A stretch of DNA of 16,251 nucleotides, taken from Candidatus Fermentithermobacillaceae bacterium UBA3907 (GTDB lineage Bacteria > Bacillota > Sulfobacillia > Fermentithermobacillales > Fermentithermobacillaceae). The position numbers and the translations under genes were made by a program. This document shows positions 1-7,739 of this stretch, one piece after another (the first letter of the stretch is position 1; each line of letters begins with the position of its first letter). Location of the stretch: positions 1 through 16,251 of the forward strand of contig DGFF01000109.1 of the NCBI GenBank assembly GCA_002391545.1, given 5' to 3'. The notes under the pieces are model-generated. The model made no database searches, had not been told where the DNA came from, and worked only from the letters and a program-made list of their open reading frames with translations.

Positions 1-2
1 GG

Positions 3-65
3 TTACACGAATCAAATGGGTATCTCACGCCGGAGGAGTATTATTACAACTATCGTGCAGCTTAG
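3..65 (+). CDS. IS3-family transposase, C-terminal 20 residues (partial)
   Basis: Reading from base 3 gives a short open frame to a TAG at 63-65. It contains the stretch HESNGYLTPEEYYYNY, the typical end of IS3-family (rve/DDE integrase core) transposases, where a PHESLGYLTPxEY-like motif follows the last catalytic region. The catalytic DDE residues would lie upstream of the window, so nothing can be said about activity. The other two frames give no recognisable protein here. The family call rests on this short motif alone. Confidence 0.75.
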   Translation, partial: LHESNGYLTPEEYYYNYRAA

Positions 66-108
66 TGAAATACCAAGGAATTCTATGATTTATTAAGCTA
101 TCTATGTG

Positions 109-135
109 TTTAGTCTGTCTATGGGGCAGGGGACA
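109..135 (-). repeat. Probable IS3-family terminal inverted repeat (right end)
   Basis: Read on the - strand from 135, the sequence starts TGTCCCCTGCCCCATAGAC. IS3-family ends start with TG and often have C-rich outer bases. It lies about 45-70 bp after the transposase stop codon and directly before the point where coding similarity to a different gene begins. The partner repeat is outside the window, so the inner limit is approximate. Confidence 0.5.
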
Positions 136-349
136 CCGCAGTATCATTGGTGGTAATGCTCCCAGCATTTATCTAAAGTACCTTGAAGAGAATCATAACA
201 TCAGTACGGCTAACCTGGACGGTTGTATTGAGAGCCACATTATCGATATTGATGCTTTACGAGCAGATGATTTTCAAGCCTTCTTTGAACAGAGAAAAGA
301 TAGCCTGGTTGTAAAAATTGAGAAAGCGATGAAACAGTATCTGGCTTAG
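136..349 (+). pseudogene. 3' remnant of a DUF262/GmrSD-type restriction protein gene, cut by the IS
   Basis: The last ~70 codons of a larger gene remain, ending with TAG at 347-349. The protein pattern (RSIIGGNAPSIYL, then a DLxxxxESHxID-like stretch, then LRADDFQAFFEQRK and a final helix) resembles the C-terminus of DUF262/DUF1524 (GmrSD-like) proteins, many of which are phage-defence nucleases. This assignment is from memory of the family pattern. The open frame formally begins at ATG 104, but its first ~11 codons are insertion-sequence end, and similarity starts just after base 135, so that ATG is not a genuine start. With its N-terminal nucleotide-binding part missing, the product is expected to be non-functional. 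It lies 104 bp upstream of the type III-like restriction gene and may have been part of the same defence cluster before the IS inserted. Confidence 0.6.
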
Positions 350-453
350 AAATATCATAAACAAGTTTGATTGAATGGAGCACAAGCAGGTGTCCCAATA
401 AGCCACCCATTAAGAAATATATTTAATTAATCTTAATCAGGGAGTACAGGGTC

Positions 454-3400
454 ATGGAAAATAAATTCTTTAAAGCGCCAATCCTCAACTCACCTTACGA
501 ATACCCGTCGCGTCACTGGGAGCTTGACGAGCACGGTCAGCCGACACAAAAAATAATCGAAAGTCGCCGCAGGGCTGAATTCATTACCCCTATCCCGAAG
601 CCCAAAAAACAAAGAGGGGCGCCGGATCAACAGCAGTTTTTATTCGATGAAGGTAAAGGGCTTACCACAGAAGAGCAACAGTATGATCCTACTTCGGTTA
701 TTAACGCGCTTCGCCGTCACATTGATCAATGGCGAAGCATTCCAAATCCGGGTGATTGGAAAGTTACACCTGAAACCGCGCGCTTGCTCCAACATTGGCG
801 GCATCATAGTTTTAATAACATCAGGCCGTTTTTCTGCCAGGTTGAGGCGGTAGAAACGGTTATCTGGTTGACAGAAGTTGCGCCGAAATCCGGAAAGATA
901 GGCAAAGAATTTCTTGAACACATGGAAAATGCGAACGCCAATGCCAACCCGGAGTTGATGCGCCTCGCCCTGAAAATGGCCACCGGCGCCGGCAAGACCA
1001 CGGTTATGGCCATGTTGATTGCATGGCAAACCATCAATGCTGTACGGCGGCCAAACAGTAAAAGATTTACCCGCGGCTTCCTGGTGGTCACGCCTGGACT
1101 GACCATCAAGGATCGGCTTCGCGTGCTTCAACCCAACGATCCGGACAGCTACTACCGGAGCCGTGAGCTCGTGCCCCATGATATGCTGGATGACCTTCAC
1201 CGTGCCAAGATCGTCATTACCAACTACCATGCCTTTAAACTTCGCGAAATCGTAGAGTTATCCAGGGGTGGCCGGTCACTTTTGCAGGGGCGGGGTAGAG
1301 AACTCAATACGCTTGAAACAGAGGGGAAAATGCTCCAACGGGTAATGCCCGAGTTGTTGGGCATGCAAAACATCATGGTATTCAATGATGAGGCCCATCA
1401 TTGCTACCGGGAAAAGTCTGACCATGGTGATGAAGGTGATCTAAGAGGAGATGACAGAAAGGAAGCCGAGAAGAACCGTGAAGCGGCGCGACTCTGGATC
1501 AACGGGCTGGAAGCCGTCAACCGGAAGCTGAAAATTGCCCGGGTTATCGACCTGTCGGCGACCCCGTTTTTTCTTCAGGGATCCGGCTACGCTGAGGGCA
1601 CGCTTTTCCCCTGGACCGTGAGCGACTTTTCACTCATGGATGCCATTGAATGCGGCATTGTCAAGTTACCGCGCGTGCCCGTGGCCGATAACATCCCCGG
1701 CGGTGATATGCCTAAATTCCGAAATCTCTGGGAGCACATTCGCACGAGGATGCCTAAGAAAGGACGGGGTAAAGCCAAGACTCTTGACCCCTTAAGCTTA
1801 CCTGTTGAACTGCTAACCGCACTGGAAGCCCTTTACGGGCATTATAAAAAAACATTTGAACTGTGGGCGAAAAGCGGCATTGGTGTGCCGCCCTGCTTCA
1901 TTATTGTTTGCCAGAACACTTCTATCTCGAAACTTGTTTACGATTATATTTCCGGTTTCCTCCGGGAAAACGAAGATGGTTCGCTCACCCTGGAAAATGG
2001 GCGGTTGCCGCTCTTCCAAAATTATGACGAGCATGGCAATCCGTTTCCCCTCCCCCGTACTTTGCTCATTGACAGCGAACAACTTGAATCCGGCGAGCCT
2101 CTGGACAGGAACTTTCGTAAGATGGCCGCCGGTCCCATTGAACGTTTCCGCCGTGAAATTATTGAGCGCACAGGGGACCGCCTCCAGGCTGAGAATCTTA
2201 CCGATCAGGATCTGCTGCGGGAAGTGATGAACACTGTAGGCAAAAGGGGCCGTCTCGGCGAGTTGATTCGCTGTGTTGTTTCGGTCTCCATGCTTACCGA
2301 GGGCTGGGATGCGCAAAACGTTACTCATGTGCTTGGGGTACGGGCTTTCGGTACACAGCTTCTATGCGAGCAGGTCATTGGCCGCGCACTGCGACGGCAG
2401 TATTACGATACCAATGAAGAGGGTTTGTTCAACGTTGAGTATGCCGATGTCCTGGGCATACCCTTCGACTTTACCGCCAAGCCTGTCATAGCTCCCCCGC
2501 AGCCGCCCCGTGAAACGATCCAGGTCAAGGCGATGCGTCCCGAACGGGATCACCTCGAGATCCGGTTTCCCCGGGTTGAGGGCTATCGTGTGGAGCTGCC
2601 CGAAGAGCGGCTTACCGCCTCGTTTAATGAAGATTCCATTTTGGAGCTGACCCCCGATCTGGTCGGCCCTTCGATTACCCGCAATGAAGGCATCATCGGT
2701 GAGGGAGTAGACCTCACCCTGGTCCATACCGGCAACCTGCGCCGTTCGACCCTTTTCTTTCATCTTACCCATCGCCTCCTCTATACCAGGTGGCGGGATC
2801 CCGGTGAATCGCCCAAGCTGTATCTGTTCGGTCAGCTGAAGCGGATTACCAAACAATGGCTTGACAACTGCCTGATCTGCACGGGTGGCACCTACCCGGC
2901 CCAGTTGATGTATCTATCCCTTGCCGATATGGCCTGTGAGCGGATTACCGCCGGTATTACCCGCTCTTTAATGGGTGAACGGCCGGTTAAGGCTGTGCTC
3001 GATCCCTATAACCCCACCGGCTCCACCGTATATGTAAACTTCCATACTTCCAAGAAAAGCCGCTGGGAGACCGACGCGCGCCGCTGTCACATTAACTGGG
3101 TTATCCTTGACAGCGACTGGGAGGCCGAGTTCTGCCGCGTGGCCGAGTCTCATCCGCGGGTAATCGCCTATGTTAAAAACCACAATCTCGGCCTGGAAGT
3201 GCCTTATCGCTATGGACCGGAGGTGCGGCGCTATCTCCCCGACTTTATCGTTCTGGTTGACGATGGGGGCAATGATCCACTGCACCTGATTGTTGAAATT
3301 AAGGGCTACCGGCGCGAGGATGCCAAGGAGAAGAAGGCCGCCATGGATACTTACTGGATCCCGGGAGTAAACAATCTCCGGCAGTATGGCCGCTGGGCTT

Positions 3401-3516
3401 TTGCCGAGTTTACCGAGGTTTATCGGATCGAGACTGACTTTGAGGCCAGGGTCGAGGCCGAATTCAACCGGATGATTGATTCAGCCATCGCAGAGCCGTC
3501 AATGAAGGGGGATTAA
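454..3516 (+). CDS. Type III-like restriction subunit (BPTD_3080-like): SF2 helicase fused to PD-(D/E)XK nuclease
   Basis: ATP-dependent restriction protein of 1020 aa, similar in length and layout to BPTD_3080-family restriction endonucleases and distantly to type III Res subunits. SF2 helicase motifs are intact: Walker A MATGAGKTT (residues 175-183, Lys181), DEAH at 312-315, SAT at 368-370 and motif VI QVIGRALRR at 640-648. Near the C-terminus YLPDF (Asp930) and VEIKGY (Glu948, Lys950) form a PD-(D/E)XK nuclease site. It is expected to translocate on DNA and cut sites its partner has not methylated. The start is supported by AGGGAG 9 bp before ATG 454. The methyltransferase gene begins 1 bp after its stop, so the two are almost certainly co-translated. 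A QQFLF pentapeptide at 60-64 resembles a sliding-clamp-binding motif. No motif residue is missing, so activity is plausible. The exact subfamily name is recalled, not searched. Confidence 0.88.
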   Translation: MENKFFKAPILNSPYEYPSRHWELDEHGQPTQKIIESRRRAEFITPIPKPKKQRGAPDQQQFLFDEGKGLTTEEQQYDPTSVINALRRHIDQWRSIPNPGDWKVTPETARLLQHWRHHSFNNIRPFFCQVEAVETVIWLTEVAPKSGKIGKEFLEHMENANANANPELMRLALKMATGAGKTTVMAMLIAWQTINAVRRPNSKRFTRGFLVVTPGLTIKDRLRVLQPNDPDSYYRSRELVPHDMLDDLHRAKIVITNYHAFKLREIVELSRGGRSLLQGRGRELNTLETEGKMLQRVMPELLGMQNIMVFNDEAHHCYREKSDHGDEGDLRGDDRKEAEKNREAARLWINGLEAVNRKLKIARVIDLSATPFFLQGSGYAEGTLFPWTVSDFSLMDAIECGIVKLPRVPVADNIPGGDMPKFRNLWEHIRTRMPKKGRGKAKTLDPLSLPVELLTALEALYGHYKKTFELWAKSGIGVPPCFIIVCQNTSISKLVYDYISGFLRENEDGSLTLENGRLPLFQNYDEHGNPFPLPRTLLIDSEQLESGEPLDRNFRKMAAGPIERFRREIIERTGDRLQAENLTDQDLLREVMNTVGKRGRLGELIRCVVSVSMLTEGWDAQNVTHVLGVRAFGTQLLCEQVIGRALRRQYYDTNEEGLFNVEYADVLGIPFDFTAKPVIAPPQPPRETIQVKAMRPERDHLEIRFPRVEGYRVELPEERLTASFNEDSILELTPDLVGPSITRNEGIIGEGVDLTLVHTGNLRRSTLFFHLTHRLLYTRWRDPGESPKLYLFGQLKRITKQWLDNCLICTGGTYPAQLMYLSLADMACERITAGITRSLMGERPVKAVLDPYNPTGSTVYVNFHTSKKSRWETDARRCHINWVILDSDWEAEFCRVAESHPRVIAYVKNHNLGLEVPYRYGPEVRRYLPDFIVLVDDGGNDPLHLIVEIKGYRREDAKEKKAAMDTYWIPGVNNLRQYGRWAFAEFTEVYRIETDFEARVEAEFNRMIDSAIAEPSMKGD

Positions 3517-3517
3517 T

Positions 3518-6343
3518 ATGACCAGGAAGAACACAGGAAAAACTGTTGAGGCGATCACCCACGATGAAGCCTCGCGTAAAAACATACCCACAGCCGAGTA
3601 TCAATCGGTCATGGAGAAGGAAGACCAGAGCCCTATCCGTATAGCCTACGAACGCCGCAATCGCGATCTTGATCCTCAGCTTGTGTGGCGCGGCAAGGAT
3701 GAGCAGGACTGGTCTGACCTCGTTGTTCACGCTCCCCCGCTCTTTATCCAGGAGAAGGTTCACCCGAAAGTTCTGATTGACGACCTGATGCGTCGCACCA
3801 GGAACAATGAAATCGCGGGGGAAGAGCAGCTTAATCTTTTTGACGACTTTAACGGTCTCCCCGAAGCTGCAAAGACCGAGTTCTACCAGCATGACGCCAA
3901 CTGGAGCAACCGGATGATCCTCGGTGACAGCCTGCAGGTGATGGCCTCTCTGGCTGAGCGGGAAGGCCTGCGCGGTCAGGTGCAATGCATCTATTTCGAT
4001 CCGCCCTATGGGATCAAGTTTAACTCCAATTTTCAGTGGTCCACCACCAGCCGCGATGTGAGAGATGGTAAAGTCGATCACATTACCCGCGAACCGGAAC
4101 AGGTGAAGGCATTTCGGGATACCTGGCGGGATGGGATACATTCATATCTAACTTATTTGCGAGATCGATTAACGGTGGCGCGAGATCTCTTGGCGGACAG
4201 CGGATCCATTTTTGTGCAAATCGGTGATGAGAACGTCCACCGGGTGCGGGTGCTGATGGATGAGGTGTTTGGGGAAGACAATTACCAAAGCACCATTTAC
4301 TTCACCACTACCGGTGGATTACCCAGATTCGGGCTTTCCCGTATTGGTGATTATATTGTATGGTATTCAAAAAACAAGGATTTATTTAAGTATAGGCCCC
4401 TCTTTACAACTAAGAAGGGTTTTGAGGCTGAGGAAAGCGCTTACAAAAATATTGAGTTGGACGTTGGTATGCGTCGCCGACTAACTACGAAAGAAATAAA
4501 CTTAGAAGAAATGTCTCATAAAGGCCGATTATTTCGAATTAGTGATTTGTGTGGCCAGGGTGCATCAAATGAACCAACCCCTTTTAACTATCAAGGCCGT
4601 AATTACTATCCAACAAAAAACAGTCACTGGAAACCAAATTACCCTGATGGCTTACAACGAATCGCCCGATCAGATCGTATCTATGCGACTGAAAGGACCT
4701 TAAACTATGTACGTTATTTCGATGATTATCCAGTTTCTCCCCTAAAAGATGTGTGGGGTGATACAGGACACTCAGGATTTTCTTATAATAAAATTTATGT
4801 GGTCCAGACTGCAACCATGGTCATCGAACGTTGCATACTCATGACTACAGATCCCGGAGATCTCATCCTCGATCCAACCTGTGGTTCCGGAACAACTGCT
4901 TACGTTGCCGAGCAATGGGGCCGCCGGTGGATCACCATCGACACTTCTCGTGTCGCCCTTACTTTGGCTCGTGCCCGGCTTATGGGTGCACGTTATCCTT
5001 ATTATCTTCTTGCTGACAGCCGTGACGGGCAGCTTAAAGAGGCCGAGATCACACGAACTGAACCTTCTCAGTCTCCGACTCGGGGGGATATCCGCCAGGG
5101 TTTTGTCTATGAGCGGGTGCCCCACATCACCCTCAAGTCCATCGCCAACAACGCGGAGATAGATGTGATCTGGGAAAAGTATCAAGAAATTCTCGAACCG
5201 CTGCGCACTAAACTAAACAAAGCACTGAATAACAAGTGGGAAGAATGGGAGATTCCTTACGAAGCTGATGATAATTGGCCGGAGGAAGTAAAAACAATTC
5301 ATTCCCGTTGGTGGGAACAGCGTATCGCCCGGCAAAAAGAGATCGATGCCTCTATTGCCGCCAAAGCCGACTATGAATATCTTTACGACAAACCTTATGA
5401 GGACAATAAAAAAGTTCGCGTGGCCGGGCCGTTTACAGTGGAGAGCATTTCGCCTCACCGCGTTTTGGGTGTAGACGAAAATGATGAGCTAATAGACAGC
5501 GTTGGCGATACAGATGCCGGCTACGGCCAGGAGCGGGATTTTGTCCGGATGATTCTGGAAAACTTGAAGACTGCTGGAGTGCAGCAGGCTCGTAAAAAAG
5601 ACAAGATAAATTTTACATCAATTACTCCCTGGCCGGGTGATCTTATTTGCGCTGAAGGCTGCTATACTGAAGGCGATGAGGATTCAGCTGTAGAGAAACG
5701 GGCCGCCATTTTCGTTGGCCCCGAATTCGGTACCGTTTCCCGCCCCGACCTTGTCGCTGCAGCCCGTGAAGCCGGGGATGCGGACTTTGATGTACTTATT
5801 GCCTGTGCCTTCAACTACGACGCCCATTCAACGGAATTTAACAAGCTGGGTCGTATTCCGGTACTCAAGGCCCGGATGAACGCCGACCTGCACATGGCCG
5901 ACGATCTTAAGAATACCGGAAAGGGTAACCTCTTCGTCATATTTGGCGAACCTGACATCGACATTCTTGATGCCGGCAACGATCAGATTCAGGTAAAAAT
6001 AAACGGGGTAGATGTCTTCCACCCCAACACCGGTGAGGTTCGTAGCGATGGGCCCGATGGCATCGCCTGCTGGTTTATCGATACCGACTACAACGAAGAA
6101 AGCTTCTTTGTCCGCCACGCCTACTTCCTTGGCGCAAACGATCCCTACAAAGCCCTTAAAACCACCCTCAAAGCCGAAATCAACAAAGAAGCCTGGTCCA
6201 CATTACACAGCGACACATCCCGCCCTTTCGACAAACCCAAAAGCGGCCGCATCGCCGTCAAAGTAATCAATCACCTGGGAGATGAGGTTATGAAGGTTTT
6301 TCGGGTGAAAGGAGAGGTTTGTAATGAGTTCGGAAAACAATAG
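3518..6343 (+). CDS. Type III-like beta-class DNA N6-adenine methyltransferase
   Basis: Modification partner of the preceding restriction gene. It should transfer a methyl group from S-adenosylmethionine to adenine in the recognition site and provide specificity to the complex. Motif IV DPPY is at residues 161-164, and the AdoMet-binding motif I (DPTCGSGTT, from Asp452) comes after it. The order IV, target-recognition region, I defines the beta class used by type III Mod proteins. DPPY favours N6-adenine. At 941 aa it is much longer than classical Mod (about 600-650 aa), with about 430 residues after the catalytic core. The target-recognition segment (about 4320-4800) is distinctly AT-rich compared with flanking Mod sequence. 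A QLNLF pentapeptide lies at 104-108. AAGGGGG precedes ATG 3518. The last ~11 codons, beyond KVFRV, lie next to and over the start of the SIR2 gene (20 bp overlap) and may be an acquired tail. Confidence 0.9.
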   Translation: MTRKNTGKTVEAITHDEASRKNIPTAEYQSVMEKEDQSPIRIAYERRNRDLDPQLVWRGKDEQDWSDLVVHAPPLFIQEKVHPKVLIDDLMRRTRNNEIAGEEQLNLFDDFNGLPEAAKTEFYQHDANWSNRMILGDSLQVMASLAEREGLRGQVQCIYFDPPYGIKFNSNFQWSTTSRDVRDGKVDHITREPEQVKAFRDTWRDGIHSYLTYLRDRLTVARDLLADSGSIFVQIGDENVHRVRVLMDEVFGEDNYQSTIYFTTTGGLPRFGLSRIGDYIVWYSKNKDLFKYRPLFTTKKGFEAEESAYKNIELDVGMRRRLTTKEINLEEMSHKGRLFRISDLCGQGASNEPTPFNYQGRNYYPTKNSHWKPNYPDGLQRIARSDRIYATERTLNYVRYFDDYPVSPLKDVWGDTGHSGFSYNKIYVVQTATMVIERCILMTTDPGDLILDPTCGSGTTAYVAEQWGRRWITIDTSRVALTLARARLMGARYPYYLLADSRDGQLKEAEITRTEPSQSPTRGDIRQGFVYERVPHITLKSIANNAEIDVIWEKYQEILEPLRTKLNKALNNKWEEWEIPYEADDNWPEEVKTIHSRWWEQRIARQKEIDASIAAKADYEYLYDKPYEDNKKVRVAGPFTVESISPHRVLGVDENDELIDSVGDTDAGYGQERDFVRMILENLKTAGVQQARKKDKINFTSITPWPGDLICAEGCYTEGDEDSAVEKRAAIFVGPEFGTVSRPDLVAAAREAGDADFDVLIACAFNYDAHSTEFNKLGRIPVLKARMNADLHMADDLKNTGKGNLFVIFGEPDIDILDAGNDQIQVKINGVDVFHPNTGEVRSDGPDGIACWFIDTDYNEESFFVRHAYFLGANDPYKALKTTLKAEINKEAWSTLHSDTSRPFDKPKSGRIAVKVINHLGDEVMKVFRVKGEVCNEFGKQ
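4320..4800 (+). other. Low-GC target-recognition segment within the methyltransferase gene
   Basis: Sampled 60-base lines here run at about 33-48% GC (for example 35% at 4561-4620 and 33% at 4741-4800). Sampled coding sequence on either side is about 48-63% (60% at 4081-4140, 63% at 4921-4980). The segment lies between motif IV and motif I, where beta-class methyltransferases carry the target-recognition domain. It probably sets sequence specificity and may have been exchanged by recombination. Confidence 0.6.
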
Positions 6344-7739
6344 TATCAACATCTTGAAAAGCCGGGATGATCCCCAACCTGTTGTTTTTAAGAAAATAGA
6401 AGAAGATAAATTTCAACTGCACTCAGAAATACCTTGTTCTTGGGTTAAACAAGAAGATAAGTTTGGGCCTGATATACTGCGTCCCCGTATAGAACCCTGG
6501 CTTACAGCATTGTTTCAATCAGAGCATTTATCATTACTTTGCGGATCCGGATTATCCCATGCAATTCATCAGATGACCAACAAGAGCAACTTTTCTTCTA
6601 TGGATAAGGTAGATTTTAGCGTATTTAATGAAGAAATAAATAGAGCTGCTGATGAAACTGCAAAAAATACGTGTAGAGAGGTATCAAATATTGAAGATCA
6701 AATTCGCGTGGCAAACGAAATGTTTACAGGTCTTAGTCACTATTGCCCACCAGAAGCAACATTTCGTGGCTCTCGTAATATTAAATGGCAAATAAAGAAA
6801 CTCAGCGAGGATATAGATAAAACCCTCAAAGATTTTGCAGCATCCATTCTTCTTGGAGAGAGAAATATTGCTCTTTCTTCTGCTAAGAAAAGAGAAGAGG
6901 CATTTGGGTGTTTGGTTAATTTCCTTATGAGTTTTGCCAGTCGTTCCGGCACTCGAGACAGATTACAGATATTCACAACTAATTATGATCGTATTATTGA
7001 AGCTGGTGCTGAATTAGCAGGCCTACATTTATTGGATCGCTTTGTTGGAAATCTAGTTCCAATATTTCGTTCATCACGACTTAGCATTGATATGCATTAT
7101 AATCCGCCCGGCATTCGGGGAGAGCCTCGTTATTTAGAGGGTGTTGCCCGTTTTACTAAGCTACACGGTTCAGTGGACTGGATATATACCATGCGAAATA
7201 TACGACGATTCGGACTACCATTTGGTGCTGACTCTATCGGCCCATATCTCCAAGCACCGGGTCTATCAGGTGCTATAGTGAGGGGCCTGATGATTTACCC
7301 TAATGCAGCTAAAGATCGCGAGACTGCGGAGTATCCTTATGTAGAATTGTTCCGTGATTTTTCTGCAGCTGTATGTCGTCCAAACAACACATTAATTACC
7401 TATGGTTACGGTTTTGGCGATGAGCATATTAACAGGGTTATTGAAGATATGTTAACCATTCCTTCTACTCATTTGGTTATAATCTCTTATAGCGATCCAT
7501 TAGGTCGGATTATGAAAATTTATGAAAAGGTTGCCCGCCCGGCTCAAACTACTTTATTGATTGGAGAACATCTTGGCCAGTTGAAGACTCTGGTAGATCA
7601 TTACTTGCCCAAGCCAGCCATTGACCGTACTACCATTAAAATGGCCGAATTACTAAAAGCTCGTTTCGGAACAGAGCAAGTGGAAAGTGATGGCAATAAA
7701 GCGAAATATGAGACCAAGGAGTTTGAAGGTGAAGAATAA
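6324..7739 (+). CDS. SIR2-family (SIR2_2-like) defence protein, probable NADase subunit of a SIR2-HerA pair
   Basis: A 471-aa protein with the diagnostic motifs of bacterial SIR2-like defence proteins: a nucleotide-binding CGSGLSH (residues 73-79), TTNYD (218-222, Asn220), KLHGSVDW (279-286, His281) and GYGFGDEHIN (361-370). Asn220 and His281 are the residues expected to act in NAD cleavage. About 140 residues separate the first two motifs, a helical insertion. No N-terminal signal or membrane segment is seen. In known SIR2-HerA (Nezha-type) systems the SIR2 subunit assembles with HerA and causes NAD loss and DNA cleavage on phage infection. That role is inferred here from the partner gene. 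The ATG lies inside the 3' end of the methyltransferase gene, with AAAGGAGAGG just upstream, and the herA start overlaps its stop by 1 nt (TAATG). The gene is AT-rich (35% GC in one sampled line) relative to its upstream neighbours. Confidence 0.88.
   Translation: MSSENNSINILKSRDDPQPVVFKKIEEDKFQLHSEIPCSWVKQEDKFGPDILRPRIEPWLTALFQSEHLSLLCGSGLSHAIHQMTNKSNFSSMDKVDFSVFNEEINRAADETAKNTCREVSNIEDQIRVANEMFTGLSHYCPPEATFRGSRNIKWQIKKLSEDIDKTLKDFAASILLGERNIALSSAKKREEAFGCLVNFLMSFASRSGTRDRLQIFTTNYDRIIEAGAELAGLHLLDRFVGNLVPIFRSSRLSIDMHYNPPGIRGEPRYLEGVARFTKLHGSVDWIYTMRNIRRFGLPFGADSIGPYLQAPGLSGAIVRGLMIYPNAAKDRETAEYPYVELFRDFSAAVCRPNNTLITYGYGFGDEHINRVIEDMLTIPSTHLVIISYSDPLGRIMKIYEKVARPAQTTLLIGEHLGQLKTLVDHYLPKPAIDRTTIKMAELLKARFGTEQVESDGNKAKYETKEFEGEE

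Larger units (their letters stand above)
1..135 (+). mobile_element. Right end of an IS3-family insertion sequence (partial)
   Basis: The window opens inside an insertion sequence. Bases 3-65 encode the tail of an IS3-type transposase. About 70 bp further on, the sequence from about 109 to 135 reads, on the opposite strand, as a terminus starting TGTCCCC, which fits IS3-family ends that begin TG and end CA. From 136 onward the sequence reads as an unrelated restriction-type gene, so the element end is placed at about 135. The boundary rests on this change in coding content and on the TG...CA rule. The left end and the target duplication lie outside the window. Confidence 0.7.

Noticed and set aside
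104..349. 81-aa open frame as an intact small gene
   Set aside because: Its first ~11 codons are insertion-sequence end and only the remainder resembles a known C-terminus, so it is reported as a pseudogene from 136.
367..401. Possible promoter upstream of the restriction gene (TTGATT or TTGAAT as -35)
   Set aside because: No -10 box at acceptable spacing: the best candidate pairs give GTGTCC or CAATAA, the latter at 19 bp. The support is too weak to annotate.
640..1230. 196-aa - strand open frame
   Set aside because: Lies fully within the restriction gene on the opposite strand and has no recognisable domain, so it is a shadow frame.
3464..4141. 225-aa - strand open frame
   Set aside because: Antisense to the Res/Mod junction and the Mod N-terminus, which carry clear family motifs. 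No supported product.
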